From Sinorhizobium sp. A49 (GTDB taxonomy: Bacteria; Pseudomonadota; Alphaproteobacteria; Rhizobiales; Rhizobiaceae): a DNA stretch of 64,000 nt. How positions within the stretch are numbered: the stretch's first letter is position 1; each line of letters begins with the position of its first letter. The notes under the pieces are model-generated. The model did no database searches and was not told the DNA's origin. It saw only the letters and a list, made by a program, of their open reading frames with translations. The DNA lies in the NCBI RefSeq assembly GCF_002002725.1, contig NZ_MUNW01000067.1, positions 38,452 to 102,451 on the forward strand, given 5' to 3'. The position numbers and the translations under genes were made by a program. Positions 51,506-60,794 of the stretch are shown one piece after another.

Positions 51506-52507
51506 TCAGGTCCCGCCGGCGCGGTTGCGCCGATAGGTGGCAAGCACGACGGCAACGATCAGGATCACCCCCTGCACGACGTCGCGCACCGGTTTCGGCA
51601 AGCCGATGAAGTTGAGCAGCGTGAAGATCGCAGTCAGCGTCAACGCGCCGGCAATTGAGGCAGGCACCGAGCCGCGCCCGCCCAGAAGCTGCGCACCGCC
51701 GATCACGCAAGCCGTGATCGCCTGCAACTCGTAACCGACGCCGACATCGGTCGAGACACCGGCAAAACCGCCGAGCAGGATGCCGGCCGTCACCGCGCTC
51801 AGCGACGACACGACGAAGGCGGTGATACGAACCCGTTCCAGCGGGACGCCCGACATCTGCGCCGCCCGTGGATTGTCGCCGATCGCATGCAGCATGCGGC
51901 CGAGATTGGTGCGATGCATGAGCCAGAACAGGCATGAACCGAACGCAAGCAGCACCAGCAGCGCCACTGGAATGAACTGGATCAGTGGAATTCCCTGGAT
52001 ATTGACGCGTCCGAAGAAGCGGAACGTTTCCGGCAGGTAGCCGCGCGGTGAACCGCTCGACCACATGAAGGCTGCACCGTTGAGCGTGATCATCATGCCG
52101 AGCGTGGCAATCAGCGAGGGGACCCTCAGAAAGCTGACGACGAGGCCGTTGACGATACCGACAGCAAGCCCGGCGGCATACATGGCCGGGATCACCCACC
52201 AGGTCGCATCGGCATTGTTATTGAGCAGCATCGATGAACCGACCACCGTCAAGGTAATCAGGGAGCCGACCGAGAGGTCGAACCCGCCGGACACGATGAC
52301 ATAGATCTGGCCGGCGGCGAGAATCGCCAACGGCGCGGCGCGCTTCAGGAAATTCATGTAGCCCGTGGGCTCGACGAAATTCGGGTTCGACAGCGTGATG
52401 GCGACGAGCAGCGCTGCAAGCACGAAGAAGACGGGGTTGATCTTCGGCAGGCGGCCGCTTCGGGGTGCGCCAGGCGCCTCTGTTGAACTGACAGTCTGCT
52501 GGCTCAT
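51506..52507 (-). CDS. CUT2 sugar ABC transporter permease
   Basis: A 333-residue permease from ATG 52507 (MSQQTVSSTEAPGAPRSGR). It has eight to ten spans and the RbsC-type motif GGFDLSVGSLITLTVVGSSM (near residue 75) and later GVGYELQAITACVIGGAQLLGGRG. Its ATG overlaps the stop of the other permease (ATGA), a coupled arrangement. It forms the channel with that permease. Confidence 0.88.
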   Translation of the reverse strand: MSQQTVSSTEAPGAPRSGRLPKINPVFFVLAALLVAITLSNPNFVEPTGYMNFLKRAAPLAILAAGQIYVIVSGGFDLSVGSLITLTVVGSSMLLNNNADATWWVIPAMYAAGLAVGIVNGLVVSFLRVPSLIATLGMMITLNGAAFMWSSGSPRGYLPETFRFFGRVNIQGIPLIQFIPVALLVLLAFGSCLFWLMHRTNLGRMLHAIGDNPRAAQMSGVPLERVRITAFVVSSLSAVTAGILLGGFAGVSTDVGVGYELQAITACVIGGAQLLGGRGSVPASIAGALTLTAIFTLLNFIGLPKPVRDVVQGVILIVAVVLATYRRNRAGGT

Positions 52508-53484
52508 GCCACGATCCTCTTCGAACGCACGGCGTAGAAGGCGACGGCAGCGACGATTATGATGCCGCGCATGACCTGCTTGGCGAAGGCGTCGACGCCG
52601 GCGAGATTGAAGATGGAGTCGATCAGCGAGAAGATGATGACGCCTGCGACCGTGCCCCAGATTCCGCCCTTTCCGCCGGAGAGGATCGTTCCGCCAATGA
52701 CGACGACGGCGATCGATTCGAGATCGTAGGCACCCTCCGTGCCGATCCAGGGCGAGCCGGATTTGAGGCGGCTTGCGAGATAGAGGCCGGCCAGCGATGC
52801 GCAGAGACTGCACAGGATATGGCTTGCAATCACGACGCGGTCCGTCTTGATGCCCGCTGCTCGAGCAGTGTCACGATTGCCACCGACCGAATAGACGTTG
52901 GAGCCGAAGCGTGTGAACCGCAGCACGACCCATGCTCCAACAACCACCAGCGTCAGCACCATGAGGCTGAACGGCAGCCCCAGCACCACGCCATAGGCGA
53001 AGAACTGGAACGCATCCGGGACCGAACCACCGAACTTGCCATGGAAGGATGCAAGACAGCCCTGGATGACAAGCGCCATGCCCAGCGTCGCGATCAGCGG
53101 ATTGACTTCCAGCCTGGTGATCATCAGCCCGTTCAATGTGCCGACCAGCGCACCCATCAGCAGTACGACGAGGACAGCGGGCACCATCATCGCCGGATCG
53201 CCGTTCATGATCGCCGACGAGACCACCGCCGACGCGGAAATGAGGTGGGCTACCGACAGGTCTATCGAACCGACGAGAATGGCGAATGTCTGGCCGACGG
53301 CGGTCATGCCGAGCGCAATGGAGCGGTTGAGGATGGAGATCGCCGCTTCCGGTGTCAGGAACCGCGTCAGACCGAGGCTGAGCGCGATCGCGATGTAGAT
53401 CAGAAGTGCGGCCGCAAGCAGCAGGGCCGGCGAATAGCGCTCGATGCGCGACGGCAGGCGTTTGATGAGTGTCGCCGCGTTCAT
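52504..53484 (-). CDS. CUT2 sugar ABC transporter permease
   Basis: A 326-residue permease with GSIDLSVAHLISASAVVSSAIM (near residue 70), the counterpart of SGGFDLSVGS, and GAYDLESIAVVVIGGTILSGGKGG in the second half. The start overlaps the ATPase stop by 4 bp (53481-53484). The two permeases differ enough to suggest a heterodimer. Confidence 0.88.
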   Translation of the reverse strand: MNAATLIKRLPSRIERYSPALLLAAALLIYIAIALSLGLTRFLTPEAAISILNRSIALGMTAVGQTFAILVGSIDLSVAHLISASAVVSSAIMNGDPAMMVPAVLVVLLMGALVGTLNGLMITRLEVNPLIATLGMALVIQGCLASFHGKFGGSVPDAFQFFAYGVVLGLPFSLMVLTLVVVGAWVVLRFTRFGSNVYSVGGNRDTARAAGIKTDRVVIASHILCSLCASLAGLYLASRLKSGSPWIGTEGAYDLESIAVVVIGGTILSGGKGGIWGTVAGVIIFSLIDSIFNLAGVDAFAKQVMRGIIIVAAVAFYAVRSKRIVA

Positions 53485-55007
53485 GCCGCCACCGCCTCTT
53501 CACCGGTTGCGGCAAGCATCACATCGGCCTCAGAAACGCCGCGCTCGAACGTTGCCACCAGTTCGCCGGCGCGCATGACGAGGAGGCGGTCGGCGGCGCC
53601 GAGCACCTCGGGCAGGTCGGACGAGATCATCATGATCGCCGTACCCTTGCGGGCAAGATCGCGCATGAGGTGGTAGATACCGGCCTTGGCGTTAACGTCG
53701 ATGCCCCGCGTAGGTTCGATAAAGATCAACAGGCGTGGCGCCAGCGCCAGCCAGCGCGCGACAATTGCCTTCTGCTGGTTTCCGCCTGAGAGCGCCTTGA
53801 TCTCCTGGGAAAAGCTGCCGGCGCGCACGTCAAGGTCCTGCAGCAGGCCATCCATCTGGTCCGTGGAAGCGAACGGGGTCGCATCGGCCTTGCCCGCGAG
53901 AGCCGAAAGTGCCCTTGCCGTCAGCATGCCATTGTCAGTGACCGACTGCATCAGCACCAGCCCTTCGGCCTTGCGGTCGCCTGGCAAAAGGCCGATGCCG
54001 GCGCGGATGGCATAGCGCGGGCTCGTGAAGAGTGCCGGCTTGCCCGCAAGCTTCACCTCGCCCTCGGTGAAGGGGGAAAAGCCGAAAATCGCCTGGGCGA
54101 GTGCAACGCGCCCCGCCCCCTGCAATCCGGCAAAGCCGACGATCTCGCCGGCGCGAAGGTCGAGGGTGATGTTCGTCAATCGCTCGTTGCCGGCGTTGCG
54201 CACCGAGAGCACGACGTCACCGATTTCTTGTGGTGTTGCCGGCGCCGCGTAGAAATCGCCGATATCGCGACCGACCATGGCGCGCACGATCACATCGGGT
54301 TCCGGCACATGGTCGAAGCTCGCGGCTGTCTCGCCGTCCTTCAGCACCGTCACCCGGTCGGCAAGCCGTGTGATCTCGCGCATGCGGTGCGTGATATAGA
54401 TAATTGCCACACCCCTCTTCTTCAGCGTGTCGACGAGGCCGAACAACACCTCGCATTCCGCCTCGTTGAGGGCGGCGGTCGGCTCGTCCATCACGATGAC
54501 GCGAGCATCCAGCGACACCGCCTTGGCGATCTCTACCAGTTGCTGGCTGGCAACATCGAGGTCGGCGACAACCGTGTCGGCTTCGATCCGATGTGCCGAC
54601 CCGAACAACGAGAGCACGCGTCGGGCCTCCCGATTCATCGCGGCGTGGTCGACGAGGCCGAACCGCGTCGGCTCGCGGCCGAGAAAAATGTTCTGCGCCA
54701 CGGTGCGCTCGGGCAGCAGCGAGAATTCCTGGTAAATCACTGCGATACCGGCGCGGATGGCGTCGAGCGGATGGGTGAAAAGGCGCTCCTCGCCACCCGC
54801 GATCACGGCGCCGCCGTCCAGCCGGTAGACTCCGGAGAGGATCTTCATCAGCGTCGACTTGCCGGCGCCGTTCTCGCCGGCAAGTGCGTGTACCTCGCCG
54901 GGATAGGCGGAAAAGCTAACGCCTTTCAGGGCCTTGACGCCGGGGAAACTCTTGGTGATGCCGCGCATTTCGATTGCGGGAGAGGGGGTGCTCATGCTTG
55001 TGCCCAT
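53481..55007 (-). CDS. CUT2 sugar ABC transporter double ATP-binding protein
   Basis: A 508-residue protein with two ATPase domains. Domain 1: Walker A GENGAGKST, a signature degraded to LDVASQQLVEIAKA, Walker B VIVMDEPTAAL. Domain 2: P-loop degraded to GLQGAGRVAL, signature LSGGNQQKAIVARW intact, Walker B LLIFIEPTRGID. Asymmetric degeneration of this kind is normal in the RbsA family (site 2 is often inactive). ATG 55007 or 54995 (MSTPSPAIEM); either overlaps or nearly touches the epimerase stop at 54992. Confidence 0.88.
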   Translation of the reverse strand: MGTSMSTPSPAIEMRGITKSFPGVKALKGVSFSAYPGEVHALAGENGAGKSTLMKILSGVYRLDGGAVIAGGEERLFTHPLDAIRAGIAVIYQEFSLLPERTVAQNIFLGREPTRFGLVDHAAMNREARRVLSLFGSAHRIEADTVVADLDVASQQLVEIAKAVSLDARVIVMDEPTAALNEAECEVLFGLVDTLKKRGVAIIYITHRMREITRLADRVTVLKDGETAASFDHVPEPDVIVRAMVGRDIGDFYAAPATPQEIGDVVLSVRNAGNERLTNITLDLRAGEIVGFAGLQGAGRVALAQAIFGFSPFTEGEVKLAGKPALFTSPRYAIRAGIGLLPGDRKAEGLVLMQSVTDNGMLTARALSALAGKADATPFASTDQMDGLLQDLDVRAGSFSQEIKALSGGNQQKAIVARWLALAPRLLIFIEPTRGIDVNAKAGIYHLMRDLARKGTAIMMISSDLPEVLGAADRLLVMRAGELVATFERGVSEADVMLAATGEEAVAA

Positions 55008-55840
55008 GTCTTGCGAATGAACGTCGCACTTTCGGAAAAAAGCGTCTCGAAATCTGGAAACAGCGGTCGCCAGACGCGGGTTGCCGTCGCGATGGCCGGA
55101 AGTCCGGCGCCGAACGCCTCCAGGGTCAGCCAGCCGTCATATCCGATCTCCTTCAAAGTCCTGAACATCGCGGCGAAGTCTATGTGCCCGCGTCCCGGGA
55201 TGCCACGGTCGTTCTCCGAAACGTGAAAGACGCCGATATCGCTGCCGATCAGTCGAATGGCGGCCTCCGGGCGGCGCTCTTCGACGTTGGCATGAAAGGT
55301 GTCGTACATGATCTTGAAGGCCGGATGCCCGACCCTGTCCACATAGGAGCGGGCCTGCTCCATCGTGTTCAGGTAATAGGTCTCGAACCGATTGAGCGGC
55401 TCGAGGCTCAGATGCATTCCGTTTGCCGCAGCCCGCTCCGCCAGGGCCCTGTGCGCGTCAGCGCCGTATTTGAGTTCGTCCTCGCTGGCCCCTGCCCCGG
55501 TGAAGAACCCGATCGGCGCATGGAACGGGCCGCCCATGCTTTCGGCTCCAAGGGCAATGGCGCAGTCCAACGCCCAGTCGAGGTGGGCAAGGCCGCGCCC
55601 CCGCACATCCGGGTCGCAACTGACGGGGTTGGCGTCCGGCGTCGGAACGATCGATGTGGTGGACCGGGCGATGCCGAGTGTGTCCAGTTCCCTGCCGAGG
55701 CGTTCGTAGTGGCTGACCGCGCCTTTGAGGACCGGGACTTCGACCCCGTCATAACCGAGGTCGCGCAGTTGTCCGATGCTTGCCATGTGCCTGTCCTCGA
55801 CGAAGTCGGTCAGGCAGAGAAGGTTAATGCCGAGGTTCAT
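54992..55840 (-). CDS. Ketose 3-epimerase-like TIM-barrel protein (tagatose/psicose epimerase family)
   Basis: A 282-residue protein from ATG 55840 (MNLGINLLCLTDFVEDRHM). The four metal and catalytic residues of D-tagatose/D-psicose 3-epimerases can be seen in order: E in LEPLNRFETYYLNT, D and H in IMYDTFHANVEE, H in VFHVSENDRGIPGRGH, and E in WLTLEAF. The motifs match this epimerase group closely, so interconversion of rare ketoses (C3) is likely. Its 3' end overlaps the ATPase gene, which places the imported sugar as the substrate. Confidence 0.85.
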   Translation of the reverse strand: MNLGINLLCLTDFVEDRHMASIGQLRDLGYDGVEVPVLKGAVSHYERLGRELDTLGIARSTTSIVPTPDANPVSCDPDVRGRGLAHLDWALDCAIALGAESMGGPFHAPIGFFTGAGASEDELKYGADAHRALAERAAANGMHLSLEPLNRFETYYLNTMEQARSYVDRVGHPAFKIMYDTFHANVEERRPEAAIRLIGSDIGVFHVSENDRGIPGRGHIDFAAMFRTLKEIGYDGWLTLEAFGAGLPAIATATRVWRPLFPDFETLFSESATFIRKTWAQA

Positions 55841-55847
55841 GGCGCGC

Positions 55848-56720
55848 TCAGTGCAGCTTGATGCCAAGGTCGCGGCAGCTCGCGCGAATCCAGGCCAAGG
55901 ATTTCTCGATCATGGGGCCAGCGGCACCCTCACATTCGAGGCTGAGCACACCTTCGTAGCCGTGATCGCGCAGCATCGCGAGGCAGGCCTTGATGTTGCT
56001 GGCATTAACGCCGTCGCCGAGGGCACAGTGGCTGACCGCGATACCGGTCTGTCCGCCACGAACCGCCGCGGCGAGCGTTTGCGAGACATCCTTGATGTGA
56101 ACGTGACTGACCTTGTCGATGAAGTGCTGCAGGAACTCCGTCGGCTCCTGGCCGGCGATGAAGGTGTTGCCGGTGTCCATGTTCATGCGCAGCCAGCGGG
56201 AATCGACGAAGGCAAGCATGCGTTCCATGAAATCCGGGCGCGTGGTGAAATGGCCGTGCGGCTCGATATTGACGATGATTTCGTGCGCTTCGGCGACCTC
56301 AATGATCTTCTCGTAGCTGCGCTTCATCAGCGCCATCGATTCTTCTTCGCTCAGCCCCGGCGGCATGTGGAGCCCGTCGGTGGTGTCGACGCAAGGGCTG
56401 CCGGCCTGCGCCGCCCAGGCAATCGACTTCAGCACATAGGGCACGCCGCGCAACGGGCCGTCTTCACCGGAAAGCGGATAGGCGGCGTCGACCTGGGAGA
56501 AGCGCACGCCGTAGCGGTCCATCTTCCGGCGCAGCAGCGCGGGATCCTCGTAGAGCGCTACATGTGGCTGGTAACCGAGCCCGTGAATCCAGCTGACGCC
56601 GTCTATGAGGCCGCATTCGATGAAGTGCACATCATTGTCGCTCGCCCACTGCAAGCATTTTTCGAACGACCAATAGGCCGAGTTGAACGCGTCCGTGTGG
56701 AAACCTATCCGCACCGGCAA
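55848..56720 (-). CDS. Sugar phosphate isomerase/epimerase-type TIM barrel protein
   Basis: A 290-residue AP-endonuclease-2-type TIM barrel: VNIEPHGHFTTRP (metal Glu), MDTGNTFIAGQEP (Asp), HVHIKDV (His) and VLSLECEGAAG (Glu). It is distinct from the epimerase at 54992 in its motifs and resembles IolE/IolI- or hydroxypyruvate-isomerase-like branches. It is the first gene of the reverse operon, 8 bp before the next gene, and divergent from the AraC gene. Two epimerases in series suggest a two-step conversion of the imported sugar. Confidence 0.83.
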   Translation of the reverse strand: MPVRIGFHTDAFNSAYWSFEKCLQWASDNDVHFIECGLIDGVSWIHGLGYQPHVALYEDPALLRRKMDRYGVRFSQVDAAYPLSGEDGPLRGVPYVLKSIAWAAQAGSPCVDTTDGLHMPPGLSEEESMALMKRSYEKIIEVAEAHEIIVNIEPHGHFTTRPDFMERMLAFVDSRWLRMNMDTGNTFIAGQEPTEFLQHFIDKVSHVHIKDVSQTLAAAVRGGQTGIAVSHCALGDGVNASNIKACLAMLRDHGYEGVLSLECEGAAGPMIEKSLAWIRASCRDLGIKLH

Positions 56721-56876
56721 ATCCTCCCTGATTCTCCTCCATGCCGTTGAGTTTCAACGACAAATCACCAAGCGCCTCCGTTTGTCGCTTGATGATGACG
56801 CAGCATTGCGCAATAAAGGACTGTTCGCGTTCGAAATAGAGGACTGGTAAATTTTGAACATCGGCGAGGGAGAGCG

Positions 56877-57911
56877 ATGAGCAAAATCAACAATGAACGA
56901 GCTGCCGGCCGGCCGGCGGTTTTCCGGGAGCCTGGCGCCCTGCTTTACGCCGGGAACTGTCAGGACCTGATGAAGGCGTCCCTTGCCGGACAGGTCTCGC
57001 TCAACGCATGGACGCGACGCGGCTATCCGGGCATCGACCTCGGCCACGCCCTGCCTCAGGTCTGTTCCGTCGGGGGGTGGGATGCGACCACGCCACAGGA
57101 CTGGGGTCTGCGTGAGCATTGCAACGAAGGCGTCAAGATCGCCTATCTTGCACGCGGCTCGCTGACCATTACGATGGATGGACGCAAGACCACGCTCAAC
57201 GAAGGTCAGATGTTCGTCGTCCGCCCATGGCAGCTGCATGCGCTCGGCGATCCCAATATCGGCGCGAGCCATATCGTCTGGGTACTGATGGACATGGGCG
57301 TGCGCCGCCCGCATGAAACCTGGCTTTGGCCCGACTGGATCGGCTGGCCCGAGCGGGACCGCAAACGGCTGAGCGAGCTTTTGTCCAAGAACGAGCAGAT
57401 CTCCTATCTCGCCTCACGCGAAGTCGCTCGAACTTTCATGGAGATCCACGAGGTGGTGGCAAGCCATGACATCCATGGCGGCGAAGCGCGTCTGCGCCTG
57501 CTGATCTCGATGATGCTGCTCCAGTTCCGTCAAATGCTGGAAAGCCAGGCGCCGGTGCTGGATCTGGCGCTTGCGAGCTCGAAACGCACGGTGGAAATCT
57601 TCCTCAAACGCTTGAAACACGCGCTGGACGAGGACTGGACCCTTGAGAACATGGCTGCCGAATGCAATCTCTCGCGCACCCAGTTCACCCAGCATTGCCT
57701 GGTACTGACCAACATGACGCCTGTGCGCTATTTGCAGATGTTGCGGCTGAACGCGGCTCGGCAACTGCTCGAAAGTGGCCAGCAGTCCGTCACCAACGTC
57801 GCTTATGACTGCGGCTTCTCCTCAAGCCAGTATTTTGCCACCTGCTACAAGAAGCGCTTTGGGTTCTCGCCAATCGAGACCCCGCGACAGCAGACGATGA
57901 TGACCAGCTGA
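56877..57911 (+). CDS. AraC-family transcriptional regulator of the sugar operon
   Basis: A 344-residue regulator with an N-terminal cupin-like sensing region (EGVKIAYLARGSLTITMDGRKTTLNEGQMFVVRPWQLHAL, about residues 85-125) and a C-terminal double helix-turn-helix: TLENMAAECNLSRTQFTQHC and VTNVAYDCGFSSSQYFATCYKKRFGFSP. It is divergent from the epimerase/ABC operon across a 156-bp gap, the usual place for an activator and its site. The effector is probably the transported sugar. Confidence 0.87.
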   Translation: MSKINNERAAGRPAVFREPGALLYAGNCQDLMKASLAGQVSLNAWTRRGYPGIDLGHALPQVCSVGGWDATTPQDWGLREHCNEGVKIAYLARGSLTITMDGRKTTLNEGQMFVVRPWQLHALGDPNIGASHIVWVLMDMGVRRPHETWLWPDWIGWPERDRKRLSELLSKNEQISYLASREVARTFMEIHEVVASHDIHGGEARLRLLISMMLLQFRQMLESQAPVLDLALASSKRTVEIFLKRLKHALDEDWTLENMAAECNLSRTQFTQHCLVLTNMTPVRYLQMLRLNAARQLLESGQQSVTNVAYDCGFSSSQYFATCYKKRFGFSPIETPRQQTMMTS

Positions 57912-58201
57912 GCTTCTGACGCGAAGCATTTCCGTACCGAATGTGGCTCTCGTTCGAACAGGTCGCCGGCGCTATGCGCAATGAGAGCTTTGGGAAGGCC
58001 GGCGCCTCAGGTGCTACGCGGGCATGGTCCGGATCACGTCGGCGACACTGCAAACTGTTGGCAAGTCCGCATCAGGCGCGCTGCCCGAATATGTCGTGAC
58101 GGGCACCCGATCGCGTTCGTACGCCGCGTGCCAATCGTGGTCGAATGGAACACTTGTCTCCCAAATCGGTTTCACCAATTCATTTCAAAGGAGAAACCAA
58201 G
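57912..58201. other. Intergenic stretch before the PRC-barrel gene
   Basis: No gene seen. An AAAGGAG ribosome site at its right end belongs to the PRC-barrel gene. Confidence 0.5.
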
Positions 58202-58498
58202 ATGGATCACACAAATCACGTCCGCCTCGCAGCCGTAGAACTCACGCCGGCAGTCCTGGAGGGTGCGACGGTTTACGGAGCCGATGACCACAAGGTCGGC
58301 AAAGTTGACCATGTCCATGGAGAGGGCGCCGGCAGTACCGTAATCATTGACGTTGGCGGCTTCCTCGGCATCGGTGCCAAGCCGGTTGCGGTCCCGCTTA
58401 CCGATCTCGATTTCATGCGGGACGAGGACGGCGATGTCCACGCCGTCACCTCATGGACCAAGGACCAGCTCAAGGAAATGCCCGAGCATCGCCACTAG
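58202..58498 (+). CDS. PRC-barrel domain protein
   Basis: A 98-residue protein from ATG 58202 (AAAGGAG at about 11 nt). The PRC-barrel is visible as GATVYGADDHKVGKVDHVHGEGAGSTVIIDVGGFLGIGAKPVAVPLTDLDFM (about residues 21-72). Such small proteins are common and abundant in rhizobia, often with stress-type promoters, and may bind membranes or other proteins. No operon partner is evident. Confidence 0.83.
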   Translation: MDHTNHVRLAAVELTPAVLEGATVYGADDHKVGKVDHVHGEGAGSTVIIDVGGFLGIGAKPVAVPLTDLDFMRDEDGDVHAVTSWTKDQLKEMPEHRH

Positions 58499-58599
58499 GC
58501 ACCAGCGCCCGGCCAATGTGCCGGGCTCCCTTCCGACATTGGCAACTCCAAAATCGATGAGCGCGCGCGAGGCGCGATTGCATGTTGCATCGCGGAATA

Positions 58600-58751
58600 A
58601 ATGAAGTCATAAAAAATCACTCACAACGGACCCGGTGAAACTCCGGGTGGCTCTTCTGGCCGCCGATCCGCCAGACCACGCAAAAACTGCATGCCAGTCA
58701 AAACCGCCTCATCGCGCGCGTTCGCCGCCATGCTTTGCGAGAACTCACCTT
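58600..58751 (+). ncRNA. Structured 5' leader of the SulP gene (candidate riboswitch)
   Basis: Two stable hairpins in a row: ACCCGG/CCGGGT (58630-58648, 7-nt loop) and TCTGGC/GCCAGA (58655-58675, 9-nt loop), then a purine-rich unpaired stretch with ACTGCATGCCAGTC, 60-120 nt before the SulP start codon. SulP genes of alphaproteobacteria are among those preceded by orphan or ion-sensing riboswitch classes. I cannot match a consensus by eye, so the class is left open. Confidence 0.4.
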
Positions 58752-60218
58752 ATGCAATTTTCCTCCTTCCGTCGCGAATGGTCCGCTGCTCCTATGCGCG
58801 AAATGCTCGCCGGGTCCGTTGCGACATTCGCCTTGATCCCCGAGGTCATCGCATTTTCATTTGTCGCCGGTGTCGATCCGCAAGTCGGCCTCTTCGCCTC
58901 CTTCATCATCGGCATTGTCATAGCCTTCACCGGTGGCCGCCCTGCCATGATCTCGGCGGCAGCGGGATCGGTTGCACTCGTTGCAGCACCACTCGTCCAT
59001 GCGCACGGACTGCCTTATCTCTTTGCCGCCGGGTTACTGGCGGGCGTCTTCCAGATCGTGTTCGGTCTTCTCCGCCTTGGCGTTCTCATGCGTTTCGTTT
59101 CGAAATCGGTCCGCACAGGTTTCGTCAACGCGCTTGCGATCCTGATCTTTGGAGCCCAGTTACCGCACATCATCGGGGGGGACTGGCTTGCCTACAGCAT
59201 GCTGGCGGCGGGGCTTGCTGTCATCTACCTCGCCCCGAGGATCACAACGTCAGTGCCTTCGCCGTTGATCTGCATTCTCGTTCTCACCCTTGCGTCGGTA
59301 TCGCTCCAACTCCCGGTGATGACCATTGCGGATCTCGGCAAGTTGCCCGATTCGCTGCCGATCTTCAGCTGGCCGACAGTTCCCCTGACACTTGAAACGC
59401 TGACAATTATCGCAGGTCCTGCACTCGCAATCGCCATGGTCGGCCTGCTGGAATCGATGATGACGGCCACTGTCGTTGACGATCTCACGGGAACCCCCAG
59501 TTCTAAGAACAGGGAGTGCACGGGCCTGGGCATCGCCAATGCCACGGCAAGCCTGTTCGGCGGGATCGCGGGCTGCGGCATGATCGGCCAGACCGTCAGC
59601 AACGTGAAGTATGGCGGGCGTGGTCGTCTGTCGACACTGTTTGCGGGAGCCCTCCTTCTGGTGCTGATGGTGTTGCTGAAGCCGTGGGTGTCTCAGGTTC
59701 CGGTCGCCGCCCTGGTTGCCATCATGGTGATGGTGTCGATCGACACGTTCGACTGGTCTTCGTTGAAAAGTGTGGTTGTCCATCCCAAGGTCTCGAGCGC
59801 CGTCATGATAGCGACCGTCCTCGTTACGGTTTTCACCTCGAACCTGGCACTCGGCGTAACGGTCGGCGTTCTTCTGAGCGGCGTATTCTTCACGTTCAAA
59901 GTCGCCCGTCTCTTGCAGGTTGAAACCGTCACCGGGACTGCTGCGGGGCGTTTGACCTATCGCGTATCCGGCCAGGTGTTCTTCGCCTCGGCCGACATTT
60001 TCGTCGACGCATTCGATATAGAAGAGGCAAGTGGCATGGCTGTTGCCATCGACTTATCGCAGGCGCACTTCTGGGACATTACCGCCGTTAAGGCCCTCGA
60101 AAAGGTCGTGGACCGTTTCAAGGCGCATGATATCGCCGTAGACATCCTGGGCCTGAACGAGGCGAGCACCACGTTGATTGAAAGCCTGGATGGGCCGATG
60201 AAGCTTCGGGAAGTCTGA
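58752..60218 (+). CDS. SulP-family anion transporter with STAS domain
   Basis: A 488-residue protein from ATG 58752 (MQFSSFRREW). Membrane part: MLAGSVATFALIPEVIAFSFVAGVDPQVGLFASF, ISAAAGSVALV, then CTGLGIANATASLFGGIAGCGMIGQTVSNVKYGGRGRLSTLF (conserved SulP region). The STAS domain from about residue 400 (VFFASADIFVDAF, AVAIDLSQAHFWDITAVKALEKVV) contains a DLS.AHFWD phospho-site-like region. Clade members move sulfate, bicarbonate or other anions; the length and the absence of a long N-terminus suit bacterial bicarbonate/sulfate types. An AUG further upstream exists in frame but would translate the structured leader. Confidence 0.88.
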   Translation: MQFSSFRREWSAAPMREMLAGSVATFALIPEVIAFSFVAGVDPQVGLFASFIIGIVIAFTGGRPAMISAAAGSVALVAAPLVHAHGLPYLFAAGLLAGVFQIVFGLLRLGVLMRFVSKSVRTGFVNALAILIFGAQLPHIIGGDWLAYSMLAAGLAVIYLAPRITTSVPSPLICILVLTLASVSLQLPVMTIADLGKLPDSLPIFSWPTVPLTLETLTIIAGPALAIAMVGLLESMMTATVVDDLTGTPSSKNRECTGLGIANATASLFGGIAGCGMIGQTVSNVKYGGRGRLSTLFAGALLLVLMVLLKPWVSQVPVAALVAIMVMVSIDTFDWSSLKSVVVHPKVSSAVMIATVLVTVFTSNLALGVTVGVLLSGVFFTFKVARLLQVETVTGTAAGRLTYRVSGQVFFASADIFVDAFDIEEASGMAVAIDLSQAHFWDITAVKALEKVVDRFKAHDIAVDILGLNEASTTLIESLDGPMKLREV

Positions 60219-60522
60219 CCCAGGGTTGCTCGAACCGACCGAGAAACGGTCACCAGAGCAAAGCACCGCGGCCCTGATCCGTTAGGCCGCTGGTGACTAT
60301 AATGATCGAACTGCGACCGCCGGATGCGATCGCCGCAACTCCTGCTGACGCCGGTGAGATGGAGATTGGAGGATCGAAGCTGCTGCGGCGCCGGCCGCCG
60401 AGATTATGGGTTCACGCCCTGGTCAACAATCCCGAAAATTCCGAACTGCACCGCGCAAACACCGCGCATAATATTTGCGCTGAGACCGACATGTCCTCCT
60501 AATAGCTTGGGAGCCATGTGTG
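60219..60522. other. Intergenic stretch, nothing recognised
   Basis: Only short frames without signatures on either strand. The right end contains GGGAG before the ATG at 60523. Confidence 0.45.
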
Positions 60523-60540
60523 ATGAACAAAGCCGCTGCA

Positions 60541-60572
60541 TCTCGCCAAGAGATAATCTCGCCAAGAGATAA
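60541..60572 (+). repeat. Perfect 16-bp tandem duplication
   Basis: TCTCGCCAAGAGATAA occurs twice in a row (60541-60556 and 60557-60572). It lies inside the coding region of a small gene and shifts its frame. Confidence 0.92.
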
Positions 60573-60771
60573 TAGAGCCCGACGACTTCTACAAAATTGA
60601 AGGCGTATTTCGCGAACTGGTGCGCCAGAAGGGCATCGCGCTGGCAAGCAAAGAGGCCGACACGCTTGCCGCCCGTCTTATCGGGCTGCACCAAAGCGGC
60701 ATCCAGGATCCGGACGCCCTCAAAGCACGTCATGAGCTGCTGGCGTTCGTCGGCAGAAGGCCCACAAAGAA

Positions 60772-60794
60772 GCGGCCTCCCCTGTGGAGGCCGC
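60772..60794 (+). terminator. Strong 9-bp hairpin at the 3' end of the small broken gene
   Basis: GCGGCCTCC and GGAGGCCGC pair perfectly around CCTGT. No U tract follows on the + strand, and on the - strand the run is only CTTCTTTGTG, so it may be a terminator or a mobile inverted repeat. Confidence 0.45.

Noticed and set aside
60404..60517. Short reverse frame (MAPKLLGGHVGLSANIM...) upstream of the 16-bp duplication
   Set aside because: Only 37 codons, no ribosome site and no recognised family.
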